Source: Pseudoflavonifractor gallinarum
GTDB taxonomy: Bacteria; Bacillota; Clostridia; Oscillospirales; Oscillospiraceae
DNA length: 64,000 nucleotides
Direction of reading: 5' to 3'
NCBI RefSeq assembly: GCF_014982855.1
Contig: NZ_JADCKF010000002.1
Coordinates: forward strand, 186,001-250,000
Part shown: positions 1 through 7,376 of the stretch, one piece after another
Layout: each line of letters begins with the position of its first letter
Numbering within the stretch: position 1 is the stretch's first letter
The notes under the pieces: generated by a model
What the model saw: the letters and a program-made list of their open reading frames with translations, nothing else
Databases searched by the model: none
Told to the model about the DNA's origin: nothing
Program-made: the position numbers and the translations under genes

Positions 1-295
1 CCGGAAGCTGGTCTACCCCGACGGGGTCATTCTGGACCCGGTCAAGACCGCCCGGGTGGTGCGCATCGCTTTCAACGGCGGCTCCTCCTACGAGCCCCTC
101 ATCGCCTCCCTGGCCATCGACTGCGGCGTGAAGGTCAACATCCTGGGCGCCGACACCAAGAACATCAACGGACAGGCCTTCGGCACCATGCTCATCGGCC
201 TGCCCGAGAACGAGGCCGAGGCCGCCAAGGCCATCGCCTACATCAAGGGCCAGCCCTATGTGACCATGGAGGAGGTGCGTGATTACCATGGCTGA
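1..295 (+). CDS. metN: Methionine ABC transporter ATP-binding protein MetN, C-terminal part
   Basis: The reading frame is open from the left edge (frame starting at base 2) to the TGA ending at 295. The roughly 97 residues visible correspond to the C-terminal NIL domain of MetN, the ferredoxin-like domain that binds methionine and regulates the MetNI transporter by trans-inhibition. The ATPase core with Walker motifs lies outside the window. The end overlaps the start of metI, so the two are co-translated. Assignment rests on the NIL-type sequence and on the MetI and MetQ genes that follow. Confidence 0.85.
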   Translation, partial: RKLVYPDGVILDPVKTARVVRIAFNGGSSYEPLIASLAIDCGVKVNILGADTKNINGQAFGTMLIGLPENEAEAAKAIAYIKGQPYVTMEEVRDYHG

Positions 296-1061
296 TCTGC
301 TGCAAAATCCCGAGGTGGTCCGCCTGCTGGAGCTGAGCAAGGACGGGCTCCTCTTCGCCATCTGGGAGACCATGTATCTGACCGTGATCTCCACCTTCTT
401 CGCCTACCTCATCGGCCTGCCCCTGGGCGTCATCGCCGTGGTGGGGGAGCCGGGGGGCGTGCGTCCCCTGCCCAGACCCGTGATGACGGTGCTCAACTTT
501 GTCATCAACATCCTGCGCTCGGTGCCCTTCCTCATCCTGATGGTGGTGGTCATCCCCCTGTCCCGGCTCATCCTGGGCACCTCCATCGGCACCGTGGCCA
601 CCATCGTGCCCCTGGTCGTGGCCGCCTTCCCCTTTGTGGCCCGGCTGGTGGAGTCCTCCCTGCGGGAGGTGGACGGCGGCGTCATTGAGGCGGCCGAGTC
701 CATGGGCTGCTCGCCCTTCCAGATCATCACCAAGGTGATCCTGCCCGAGAGCCGGCCCTCCCTCATCTCCGGCTTTACCACCGCCTTCATCACCATCCTC
801 AGCTACGGCGCCATGGCGGGCGCCATCGGCGGCGGCGGACTGGGCGCCATGGCCCTCAACCTGGGCTATCAGCGCCGCATGACCATCATCCTGTGGGTCT
901 CCGTGGTGGTGCTGGTCATCCTGGTGCAGATCTTCCAGTCGGTGGGTACCCGGGCCGCCGTGCGTATGGACAAGCGGGTGCGCGGCCAGGACCGGAAGAA
1001 GTCCCGGAAGGAGCAGAAAAAGAAGGTCCAGAAGGAGCGCCGTATCCCCGGCGCCATGTAA
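288..1061 (+). CDS. metI: Methionine ABC transporter permease MetI
   Basis: This is the integral membrane subunit of the D/L-methionine importer, 257 aa with about five hydrophobic segments. The cytoplasmic EAA loop that contacts MetN is visible (EAAESMGCSPFQI, near bases 690-730). Start choice: AGGAGG at 270-275 is 12 nt before ATG 288 but only 3 nt before an in-frame GTG at 279, so ATG 288 is preferred. The coding region overlaps the end of metN by 8 bp. The C-terminal tail is strongly basic (Lys/Arg-rich). An intrinsic terminator follows, so metQ is a separate transcription unit. Confidence 0.9.
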   Translation: MADLLQNPEVVRLLELSKDGLLFAIWETMYLTVISTFFAYLIGLPLGVIAVVGEPGGVRPLPRPVMTVLNFVINILRSVPFLILMVVVIPLSRLILGTSIGTVATIVPLVVAAFPFVARLVESSLREVDGGVIEAAESMGCSPFQIITKVILPESRPSLISGFTTAFITILSYGAMAGAIGGGGLGAMALNLGYQRRMTIILWVSVVVLVILVQIFQSVGTRAAVRMDKRVRGQDRKKSRKEQKKKVQKERRIPGAM

Positions 1062-1068
1062 CCAGATC

Positions 1069-1110
1069 GAGAGACGGGCAAAAAAACGGCTTGCCCGTCT
1101 CTCTTTTTTG
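1069..1110 (+). terminator. Intrinsic terminator after metNI
   Basis: An 11-bp GC-rich stem (AGAGACGGGCA paired with TGCCCGTCTCT) is followed by a T run at about 1104-1109. Confidence 0.85.
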
Positions 1111-1124
1111 TCTAAAATGGCGGC

Positions 1125-1153
1125 TTGACGGCGTGGGGGCAAGGGTCTATACT
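1125..1153 (+). promoter_or_regulatory. Sigma-A promoter of the metQ T-box transcript
   Basis: TTGACG at 1125-1130 and TATACT at 1148-1153 are separated by 17 bp, just upstream of the T-box leader. Confidence 0.8.
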
Positions 1154-1184
1154 AAGTGCAACCCAAGCGGAACTGAATAACGCC

Positions 1185-1457
1185 CCTCAAACGCGAGGAA
1201 GAGAAGAGTAGCCAGAGAGATACGGCACAGAGAGTCCGGCATGGTGGGAACGGGTACGGAAGGCTTTGGTGAAGATGGTCTCGGAGCGGCGCAGCTGACT
1301 GTACCGGACGGTGCACAGGCTGCGACGGGTGCGCCCGTCAGCGCGCAGGAGTATGACTGTACTCCATAAGGCTTCTGCCGTGAGGCAGAGGTGAAGCAAG
1401 GTGGTACCACGAAGCGGAAAGCTCTCGTCCTTGAATTGGATTCAAGGGCGTTTTTTT
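1185..1457 (+). promoter_or_regulatory. T-box leader controlling metQ
   Basis: The canonical T-box sequence AAGGTGGTACCACG lies at 1398-1411. It is followed by a terminator hairpin (stem around CGTCCTTGAA / TTCAAGGGCG, about 1435-1450) and seven T at 1451-1457. The upstream 200 nt form the usual stem I to III region, with an AGTA/GAGA-like segment near 1207-1220. The codon ATG at 1275-1277 is a possible methionine specifier, which would fit the downstream gene, but I could not fold stem I to prove it. Expected logic: uncharged tRNA-Met stabilises the antiterminator and turns metQ on. Confidence 0.9.
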
Positions 1458-1512
1458 GTGCCCTGATTTGGGTTGCAGCTCACATTCCATATCAGAAAAG
1501 GAGAATGAAACC

Positions 1513-2382
1513 ATGAAAAAGACTGCCTCTGTGTTCCTGGCCGGTGCCCTCACCCTGGGCCTGCTCGCCGGCTGCTCCGGCACTTCCTCCCAGCCCGCCG
1601 GCTCTGCCGCCCCCTCCGGAGATCCCGCCCCCGCTGCCTCCTCCTCCCTGGAGGGCACCACCATCAAGGTGGGCGCCTCTCCCGCCCCCCACGCTGAGAT
1701 CCTGGAGGTGGTGAAGGACATCCTGGCCGAGCAGGGCGTCACCCTGGAGATCGTGGAGTTCAACGACTACATTGTCCCCAACACCGCCGTGGAGAGCGGG
1801 GAGCTGGACGCCAACTACTTCCAGCACATCACCTACATGAACGACTTCAACGAGAGCGACGGCACCCATCTGGTGAGCGCGGCCGAGGTCCACTATGAGC
1901 CCTTCGGCCTGTACGCCGGCAAGACCGACTCTCTGGACGCCCTGGCCGACGGAGCCCAGATCGCCGTGCCCAACGACGCCACCAACGAGGGCCGCGCCCT
2001 GCTGCTGCTGGAGCAGGAGGGGCTCATCACCCTGAAGGAGGACGCCGGCCTCACCGCCACCAAGGCCGACATCGCCGAGAACCCCAAGAACCTGGAGATC
2101 GTGGAGCTGGAGGCCAGCCAGCTGCCCAGCCGTCTGGCCGACGTGGACCTGGCCGTCATCAACGGCAACTACGCCATTGACGCGGGCCTGAAGGTGGCCG
2201 ACGCCCTGGCCGTGGAGGCCGCCGACGGCGAGGCGGCCACCGCCTATGTGAACGTGCTGGCCGTCAAGGAGGGCAACGAGAACTCTCCCGCCATCCAGGC
2301 GCTGGCCCAGGCCCTGTGCAGCGACGAGGTCAAGACCTTCATGGAGGAGACCTACGGCGGCGCTGTGGTGCCCGTGTTTTAA
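1513..2382 (+). CDS. metQ: Methionine-binding lipoprotein MetQ
   Basis: This is the substrate-binding component of the MetNIQ importer, 289 aa. The N-terminal signal peptide ends in a lipobox (LLAGC, Cys21), so it should be anchored to the outer face of the membrane. A Ser/Ala/Pro-rich linker follows, then the NLPA/MetQ fold with typical blocks VGASPAPHAEIL, NTAVESGELDANYFQH and LPSRLADVDLAVINGNYA. ATG 1513 is preceded by AAGGAG at 1497-1502. Unlike many metNIQ operons, metQ is split from metNI by a terminator and carries its own T-box, so binding protein dosage can be set separately. Confidence 0.92.
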   Translation: MKKTASVFLAGALTLGLLAGCSGTSSQPAGSAAPSGDPAPAASSSLEGTTIKVGASPAPHAEILEVVKDILAEQGVTLEIVEFNDYIVPNTAVESGELDANYFQHITYMNDFNESDGTHLVSAAEVHYEPFGLYAGKTDSLDALADGAQIAVPNDATNEGRALLLLEQEGLITLKEDAGLTATKADIAENPKNLEIVELEASQLPSRLADVDLAVINGNYAIDAGLKVADALAVEAADGEAATAYVNVLAVKEGNENSPAIQALAQALCSDEVKTFMEETYGGAVVPVF

Positions 2383-2408
2383 AGCTCAGACCGTACATGG
2401 ACCCTCGA

Positions 2409-2447
2409 CCCCGGCAGCGGAGCATTCGCTCTGCTGCCGGGGTTTTT
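2409..2447 (+). terminator. Intrinsic terminator after metQ
   Basis: The stem CCCCGGCAGC / GCTGCCGGGG is followed by TTTTT. Confidence 0.85.
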
Positions 2448-2473
2448 GTATTGGGAAAAAATTACTTGAAATA

Positions 2474-2506
2474 CCTATTGAAATACTAGGGAAATGATGG
2501 TATACT
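2474..2506 (+). promoter_or_regulatory. cysK promoter with overlapping palindromic operator
   Basis: TTGAAA at 2478-2483 and TATACT at 2501-2506 have 17-bp spacing. The half-sites CCTA (2474-2477) and TAGG (2487-2490) bracket the -35 box. This dyad resembles operators of Rrf2-family cysteine regulators (CymR/IscR type). The promoter is well supported; the regulator is inference. Confidence 0.7.
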
Positions 2507-2538
2507 GTACCCAACTTTCAACCGAGGAGGTCCTTCTT

Positions 2539-3465
2539 ATGAACATCGCCCAACAGCTGACCGATCTGATCGGCGCAACCCCGCTGCTGCGCCTGGAGCG
2601 CGTGGCCCCCGGCTGCGGTATCCTGGCCAAGCTGGAGTGCTTCAATCCGCTCTCGTCCGCCAAGGACCGGGCGGCCTGGTATATGATCCGGGACGCGGAG
2701 GAGAAGGGCCTGCTCCAGCCGGGGGGCGTCATTGTGGAGCCCACCAGCGGCAACACCGGCGTGGGCCTGAGCTACGTGGCCGCGGTGCGTGGCTACCGGG
2801 TGATCCTCACCATGCCCGAGACCATGAGCCAGGAGCGGCGCAGCCTGCTCTCCGCCCTGGGAGCCGAGCTGGTCCTCACCGAGGGGGCCAAGGGAATGGG
2901 GGGCGCCATCGCCCGGGCCAAGGAGCTGCTGGAGGAGATCCCCGGCGCCTGGATGCCCGACCAGTTCAACAACCCGGCCAACGCCCGGGCCCACTATGAG
3001 ACCACCGGCCCCGAGATCTGGGCCGACACCGACGGCACCGTGGAGGTCCTGGTGGCCGGGGTGGGCTCCGGCGGCACCATCACCGGCGCGGGCCGCTACC
3101 TGAAGGAGCAGAATCCCGCCGTGAAGGTGGTGGCGGTGGAGCCCGCCGAGTCCCCCGTCCTGTCGGGCGGCAAGGCCGGCCCCCACAAGATCCAGGGCAT
3201 CGGCGCGGGCTTTGTCCCCGGCGTGCTGGACACCGGCGTGGTGGACGAGGTCCTCACCGTCAAGGGGGAGGACGCCATGGCCATGGTGCGCGCCCTGGCC
3301 CGGAAGGAGGGCCTTTTGGTGGGCATCTCCTCGGGCGCGGCGGCCGCCGCGGCGCAGGCGCTCTCCCGCCGGCCGGAGTACCAGGGCAAGAAGATCGTCG
3401 TCGTCCTGCCCGACACCGGGGAGCGCTACCTCTCCACCGGCGTGTTCCAGGAGCCCCGGAAATAA
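2539..3465 (+). CDS. cysK: Cysteine synthase A (O-acetylserine sulfhydrylase)
   Basis: This PLP enzyme condenses O-acetyl-L-serine with sulfide to give L-cysteine in the cytosol. It has 308 aa, the usual length. The PLP-binding lysine is in SAKDR (Lys42), the substrate loop is PTSGNTG, and the phosphate-binding glycine loop is GSGGTITG. The C-terminal [10 protein letters not shown] block is typical of CysK. ATG 2539 follows GAGGAGG at 2524-2530; an upstream in-frame start at 2494 would run through the promoter and is rejected. It is monocistronic, with a strong promoter of its own. Confidence 0.93.
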   Translation: MNIAQQLTDLIGATPLLRLERVAPGCGILAKLECFNPLSSAKDRAAWYMIRDAEEKGLLQPGGVIVEPTSGNTGVGLSYVAAVRGYRVILTMPETMSQERRSLLSALGAELVLTEGAKGMGGAIARAKELLEEIPGAWMPDQFNNPANARAHYETTGPEIWADTDGTVEVLVAGVGSGGTITGAGRYLKEQNPAVKVVAVEPAESPVLSGGKAGPHKIQGIGAGFVPGVLDTGVVDEVLTVKGEDAMAMVRALARKEGLLVGISSGAAAAAAQALSRRPEYQGKKIVVVLPDTGERYLSTGVFQEPRK

Positions 3466-3479
3466 TCGAAAATTGGGGC

Positions 3480-3508
3480 TTGACTTTAATGGCAAAAAGT
3501 GCTAAAGT
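3480..3508 (+). promoter_or_regulatory. Promoter of the aroF-tyrA leader transcript
   Basis: TTGACT at 3480-3485 and TAAAGT at 3503-3508 are spaced 17 bp. Transcription would begin about 30 nt before the leader peptide start codon. Confidence 0.7.
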
Positions 3509-3540
3509 TTGAGCAGAATCAAACCAGGAGGGATCTTGCC

Positions 3541-3612
3541 ATGCGCCGGATGTACGGTTATGGATACGGCTATTACCGCTATTTTATGAGCGGTCCCTTT
3601 GCCTGCCCATAA
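3541..3612 (+). CDS. Tyr/Phe-rich 23-aa leader peptide upstream of aroF-tyrA
   Basis: This short ORF runs from ATG 3541 to TAA 3612 with an ideal ribosome site (AGGAGGG, 3526-3532, spacing 8). The peptide has six tyrosines in its first 14 residues (alternating TAC and TAT codons, in a YGYGYGYYRY pattern) and two phenylalanines, so 8 of 23 residues are Tyr or Phe. It has its own promoter and is followed by an intrinsic terminator that precedes DAHP synthase and prephenate dehydrogenase, the enzymes of Tyr/Phe synthesis. The inferred role is a ribosome-stalling attenuator peptide. A small structural YG-rich peptide is the alternative, but the position favours attenuation. Confidence 0.7.
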   Translation: MRRMYGYGYGYYRYFMSGPFACP

Positions 3613-3639
3613 CCGGCCTGTCAGCATGGAAGTCCCGTC

Positions 3640-3713
3640 CCCCCGCACCGGAACGCGGGGGAGAGAAGGAACTTGAAACCGCGGCAGCCCAGTGGGGCGG
3701 CCGCGGTTTTTTT
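3640..3713 (+). promoter_or_regulatory. Attenuator hairpins of the aroF-tyrA leader
   Basis: Hairpin 1 pairs CCCCCGC (3640-3646) with GCGGGGG (3655-3661). The terminator pairs AACCGCGGC (3677-3685) with GCCGCGGTT (3700-3708), with an inner extension, and ends in seven T at 3707-3713. CGCGG (3654-3658) can alternatively pair with CCGCG (3679-3683) inside the terminator arm, so mutually exclusive structures are possible. This terminator stands before aroF with no gene other than the leader ORF upstream of it in the transcript. Confidence 0.7.
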
Positions 3714-3738
3714 ATCCAGAGAAAGGAAGGACGTTTTT

Positions 3739-4758
3739 ATGGTCGTTATCATGAAACCCAACTTCACCCCCGAGCAGCTCCAGGAGGCCATCCAGGCCAT
3801 GAAGGCAGGGGGCGTGCAGGTCAACATCTCCAAGGGCTCCGAGACCACCGTGCTGGGGGCCGAGGGCAACGCCGCGGGCATCGACCAGGAGCTGCTGGAG
3901 CAGCTGCCCGGCGTGGAGAAGGTCATGCGGGTCACCGAGCCCTACAAGAAGGCCAACCGCAAGTTCCACCCGGACGACAGCGTCATCGACCTGGGCGGCG
4001 GGGCGCTGATCGGCGGGAAGAAGCTGGCCGTCATCGCCGGGCCCTGCTCGGTGGAGAGCGAGGCGCAGATCACCGCCGTGGCCCAGGCCGTCCGGGAGAG
4101 CGGAGCCTGCGCCCTGCGGGGCGGGGCCTTCAAGCCCCGGACCTCCCCCTACTCCTTCCAGGGGCTGGAGTGCGAGGGCCTGAACCTCCTCCAGAAGGCC
4201 AAGGAGGCCACCGGCCTGCCCATCGTCACCGAGATCATGGGCACCGAGTACGTGGAGCTCTTTGAGGAGTGCGTGGACGTGATCCAGGTAGGCGCCCGGA
4301 ACATGCAGAACTTCGACCTGCTGAAAAAGCTGGGCAAGCGCACCACCAAGCCCATCCTCCTCAAGCGGGGCCTCTCGGCCACCATCGAGGAGTGGCTCAT
4401 GTCGGCCGAGTACATCATGGCCGGGGGCAACCAGAAGGTCATCCTCTGCGAGCGGGGCATCCGCACCTTTGAGACCTTTACCCGCAACACCCTGGACCTC
4501 TCCGCCGTGCTGGCCGTGAAGAGCCTGTCCCACCTGCCGGTGGTGGTGGACCCCTCCCACGCCTGCGGCAAGGCCTGGATGGTGGAGCGCATGGCCATGG
4601 CGGCGGTGGCCACCGGAGCCGACGGACTCATCATCGAGGTCCACAACGACCCCAAGAACGCCCTGTGCGACGGGGCCCAGTCCCTCACCCCCGACCAGTT
4701 CACCGATGTGATGGGGAAGCTGGCCGCCGTGGCCCCCTGCGTGGGCCGGGAGGTGTGA
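3739..4758 (+). CDS. aroF: 3-deoxy-7-phosphoheptulonate (DAHP) synthase, type I-beta with regulatory domain
   Basis: This enzyme makes the first committed step to aromatic amino acids: phosphoenolpyruvate plus erythrose-4-phosphate gives DAHP. It has 339 aa. Residues about 1-70 form the ferredoxin-like (FL) regulatory domain seen in Thermotoga-type enzymes, where it gives feedback inhibition by Tyr/Phe. The TIM-barrel core shows AGPCSVES, LRGGAFKPRTSPYSFQG, GARNMQNF, LLKRG and VVVDPSHACG, which carry PEP and metal ligands. ATG 3739 follows AAAGGAAGG. It lies 4 bp before tyrA, forming a two-gene operon behind the Tyr-rich leader. Confidence 0.93.
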   Translation: MVVIMKPNFTPEQLQEAIQAMKAGGVQVNISKGSETTVLGAEGNAAGIDQELLEQLPGVEKVMRVTEPYKKANRKFHPDDSVIDLGGGALIGGKKLAVIAGPCSVESEAQITAVAQAVRESGACALRGGAFKPRTSPYSFQGLECEGLNLLQKAKEATGLPIVTEIMGTEYVELFEECVDVIQVGARNMQNFDLLKKLGKRTTKPILLKRGLSATIEEWLMSAEYIMAGGNQKVILCERGIRTFETFTRNTLDLSAVLAVKSLSHLPVVVDPSHACGKAWMVERMAMAAVATGADGLIIEVHNDPKNALCDGAQSLTPDQFTDVMGKLAAVAPCVGREV

Positions 4759-4761
4759 GCC

Positions 4762-5634
4762 ATGGCCGAAGGGGAGAGAAAACGCATCGTCGTCGTGGGC
4801 CTGGGCCTCATCGGAGGCTCCCTGGCCCTGGCCCTCAAGGGCTTTGAGGGCTATGAGATCGTGGGCGTGGACGTGTCCCAGCCCACCCTGCGCTTTGCCG
4901 CCGAGCACGGCGTGGGAGACCGGGTGACCGAGGACGCCGCCGCCGTCCTTCCCGGGGCCGACGTGGTGGTGCTGGCCCTCCACCCCCGGGGCATCCTCCG
5001 CTTTCTGGAGGAGCACCGGGCGCGGTTCAAGCAGGGGTGCCTGGTCACCGACGTGTGCGGCGTGAAGAGCGCCGTCATGGAGGGGGCGGGGGTGCTGCCC
5101 GAGGGGGTGGACTTCATCGGCTGCCACCCCATGGCGGGCACCGAGTTCTCGGGCATCGAGCACGCCTTTGCCGAGATGTTCCAGGGGAGCCACCTCATCC
5201 TCACCCCCCGGGAGAGCAGCACCCCCGAGCACGTGGCCCTCATGGAGCGCCTGGGGGCGTACATCGGCTGCCGGGACGTGTACAAGACCACCCCCGAGGA
5301 GCACGACGCCATGATCGCCTACACCAGCCAGGTCATGCACATCATCGCCGTGAGCGTGTGCGACGACCCCATGCTCTTTGCCTGCCGGGGATTTGAGGGC
5401 TCCTCCTTCCGGGGCTGCACCCGGGTGGCCGCCCTGGACGTGGGGCTGTGGACCGAGCTCTTCTCCCTGAACCGGCCCGCCCTCCTCACGGTGCTGGACC
5501 GGCTGATGGAGAACCTGGGGGCATACCGGGAGGCCCTGGCCTCCGGGGACAGCGGGAAGCTGGCCGAAAAGCTGGCCTACTCCGCCGCCCGGAAGCGGGA
5601 GATGGACCTGCCCGGCCCCGATCTGCTCCAGTAA
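4762..5634 (+). CDS. tyrA: Prephenate dehydrogenase
   Basis: This enzyme oxidatively decarboxylates prephenate to 4-hydroxyphenylpyruvate, the tyrosine branch. It has 290 aa and is cytosolic. The Rossmann NAD(P) motif GLGLIGGS is at residues 13-20. The GCHPMAGTEFSG block holds the catalytic histidine region, and TPEEHDAMIAYTSQVMHI is typical of TyrA. No ACT domain follows, so feedback control may depend on the upstream attenuator and on the DAHP synthase FL domain. The start is 3 bp after the aroF stop, indicating co-translation. Confidence 0.92.
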   Translation: MAEGERKRIVVVGLGLIGGSLALALKGFEGYEIVGVDVSQPTLRFAAEHGVGDRVTEDAAAVLPGADVVVLALHPRGILRFLEEHRARFKQGCLVTDVCGVKSAVMEGAGVLPEGVDFIGCHPMAGTEFSGIEHAFAEMFQGSHLILTPRESSTPEHVALMERLGAYIGCRDVYKTTPEEHDAMIAYTSQVMHIIAVSVCDDPMLFACRGFEGSSFRGCTRVAALDVGLWTELFSLNRPALLTVLDRLMENLGAYREALASGDSGKLAEKLAYSAARKREMDLPGPDLLQ

Positions 5635-5636
5635 GT

Positions 5637-5801
5637 CTCAAAAATGCAGGCATTTTTTCGAGAGGGATGCAGGCCGCCGCATGCACTCGCTTTCGCTCGC
5701 ACACTTGCGGCCTGAGAAGAGTTTTTTCCGACGTACACGCCGCCGGAAAAAACGATCTCAATTCTTTCCGCCGCCTGCGGGCGGCGGAACTCTGCGAGGC
5801 T
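5637..5801 (+). repeat. Mosaic palindromic element, copy 1 (165 bp, plus orientation)
   Basis: It starts 2 bp after the tyrA stop. Modules in order: B hairpin CTCAAAAATGC / GCATTTTTTCGAG; C stem GCAGGCCGC / GCGGCCTG with a short loop; D stem GTTTTTTCCG / CCGGAAAAAAC; E stem TTCCGCCGCC-TGCG-GGCGGCGGAA, ending CTCTGCGAGGC. The A palindrome is absent. The A/T tract in D and the GGC in E differ from other copies on both arms, so pairing is kept. Confidence 0.85.
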
Positions 5802-5824
5802 TTTGTCAAACGTAGCTTATTTAG

Positions 5825-5858
5825 AAAAAAGGGGCTGCCGCAAACAGTGCGGCAGCCC
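5825..5858 (-). terminator. Terminator of the LCP gene
   Basis: The stem GGGCTGCCGC / GCGGCAGCCC is followed on the minus strand by a T run (A run at 5825-5830 on the plus strand). Confidence 0.8.
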
Positions 5859-5872
5859 TTCTGTATGATTTC

Positions 5873-6898
5873 TTATGTTTGCGGCATGTTCACCATGTCC
5901 AGGGTGACGGGGGTGGTGTAGGGGTTGATCATCTCGTTGATGATGGCGAGGGATTCCTCCTGCTCCAGCTGGTAGCAGTAGGTCCAGCCCTTGTAGGTGA
6001 CGGTGCCGTCGCCGGGGAGGGTGGCGGTGGAGAGATTGGCCAGGTCAAAGCCCAGGGCGGGCTCCACAAACCAGAGCATCTCCCCCAGGGAGAGGTCGGT
6101 GTCGATGTATTCGGAGAAGATCTCCACATACTCGCCCACCTTCTGGGGCTGGGAGAGGACCTTTTTTGCGATCAGGGTGAGGATCTCCTGCTGGGTGCGG
6201 GTGCGGTCCACATCGGTGTAGGCCACCTGGGCCTCGTTGAAGTTGTTGTGCCGGAAGCGGCAGACCTCCATGGCCTCCTGCCCGTCCAGGTGGGTCATGC
6301 CCGGCTGGAAGTGGATGTGCAGGTCCTGGGTGGGGTCGTCGTAGCTCATGGGCACCGGGATTTCAAAGTCCACCCCGTCCACGGCGTTTACGATGGCCTC
6401 AAACCCGGCCAGGTCGATGGTCACATAGTGGTCCACCGGGATGCCCAGCAGCTCGGAGACCGCCTCCTGCATGCCCTTGGCCCCGTAGTAGGCGTAGGTG
6501 GAGTTGATTTTATAGTAGTGTCCCCCGTCGGGCCGGGTGCCGTGGTAGATGGTGTCCCGGGGGATGGAGACCAGACCGGCCTTCTGGTTCACCGTGTCGT
6601 ACATGCCCACCATGATGGTGTCGGCGTTGCCGCTGGCCTGGTCGCTGGCGGCCAGCAGGAAGGTCCAGGTGTCCTTTTTCCGCTCTAAGCCGGTGGGGGT
6701 GAGCTCCCCGCTGGGCTGGGCGGAGGGGAGAACGGCGCTGGGAGCCGGGCCGGAGGCCTGGCCGGGCTTCTGCCGCAGGAGCTGATAGGCGCAGAAGAGC
6801 AGGACCACCAGGACGGAGAGGACCACCAGGAGACGGTATAAGAGCCTGCCCAGCAGAAACAGGCGGGAGGGCTGGTATTTTTGGACGCGCTTTCCCAT
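5873..6898 (-). CDS. LytR-CpsA-Psr (LCP) family cell-wall ligase
   Basis: LCP enzymes transfer undecaprenyl-phosphate-linked polymers (teichoic acid, capsule) to peptidoglycan outside the membrane. The protein has 341 aa: a short basic N-terminus, one membrane anchor around residues 15-40, a Pro/Ser-rich linker, then the LCP domain. Hallmarks are SIPRDTIY, the DGVDFEIPVPM region and CRFRHNN, plus a DRTRTQQEIL segment that contacts lipid phosphate in the family. ATG 6898 is the only plausible start; a frame-open extension to 7579 runs through the promoter and another gene. It is transcribed from its own promoter. Confidence 0.9.
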   Translation of the reverse strand: MGKRVQKYQPSRLFLLGRLLYRLLVVLSVLVVLLFCAYQLLRQKPGQASGPAPSAVLPSAQPSGELTPTGLERKKDTWTFLLAASDQASGNADTIMVGMYDTVNQKAGLVSIPRDTIYHGTRPDGGHYYKINSTYAYYGAKGMQEAVSELLGIPVDHYVTIDLAGFEAIVNAVDGVDFEIPVPMSYDDPTQDLHIHFQPGMTHLDGQEAMEVCRFRHNNFNEAQVAYTDVDRTRTQQEILTLIAKKVLSQPQKVGEYVEIFSEYIDTDLSLGEMLWFVEPALGFDLANLSTATLPGDGTVTYKGWTYCYQLEQEESLAIINEMINPYTTPVTLDMVNMPQT

Positions 6899-6957
6899 GG
6901 GAGCGATCGGCCCCTTTCTCTCGGAGTGAATCGTTATGTCAACAATCGACAGAGGAT

Positions 6958-6986
6958 AGTATAGCGAATCCCGGCACATTCGGCAA
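6958..6986 (-). promoter_or_regulatory. Promoter of the LCP gene
   Basis: On the minus strand TTGCCG (6986-6981) and TATACT (6963-6958) are separated by 17 bp. Confidence 0.65.
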
Positions 6987-7029
6987 GCGGAAGTTGGGAA
7001 AAAGCGAAAGTTTTCTCTCCGGCGGGGCA

Positions 7030-7212
7030 TCAGGTCCGGGTCAAACGGGACAAAATGGCGGTGGTCAGGGCCTGGACGGCCTCCAGGAGCTCCAGGAGGA
7101 GCAGCTTCTCCTCCAGCAGGGTCTCCAGGATGCGCAGGTCCACCGGGTCGGGCGCGGGGGGCGCGCCGCCGGAGGGGGCGGCTTCCACTTCGGGAACGGG
7201 GGGTCTGACCAT
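7030..7212 (-). CDS. Small hypothetical protein (60 aa) with Leu/Glu-rich helix
   Basis: I do not recognise the family. ATG 7212 is preceded by an excellent ribosome site (AAAGGAGG, 7 nt spacing), which is why I treat it as real. The N-terminal third is Pro/Ala/Gly-rich and acidic. Residues about 27-55 form a strongly amphipathic Leu/Glu helix (RILETLLEEKLLLLELLEA) that could be a coiled coil. No signal peptide or membrane segment is seen. It is encoded upstream of the LCP gene on the same strand, with the LCP promoter between them. Confidence 0.55.
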   Translation of the reverse strand: MVRPPVPEVEAAPSGGAPPAPDPVDLRILETLLEEKLLLLELLEAVQALTTAILSRLTRT

Positions 7213-7292
7213 TAGGATAGCCTCCTTTCTGTGAGCCTATACCATGGTATGCCATGGAGGCCCCTCCCGTCCCGGAACGGGGGCAAAGCGGC

Positions 7293-7321
7293 TTGACAGC
7301 GGGAGAAAAAGGGAGTAGAGT
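7293..7321 (+). promoter_or_regulatory. Promoter of the SsuA/NMT1-like binding protein gene
   Basis: TTGACA at 7293-7298 and TAGAGT at 7316-7321 have 17-bp spacing. Confidence 0.7.
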
Positions 7322-7376
7322 GCAAAGAGCCCTTCCGCGGGAAGGGCGAGGAACTGGAAAGGAACGTGATGATACC

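Noticed and set aside
3712-5340. 542-codon minus-strand frame across aroF and tyrA
   Set aside because: Shadow frame with low-complexity His/Gly/Leu composition. The plus-strand genes are clearly real.
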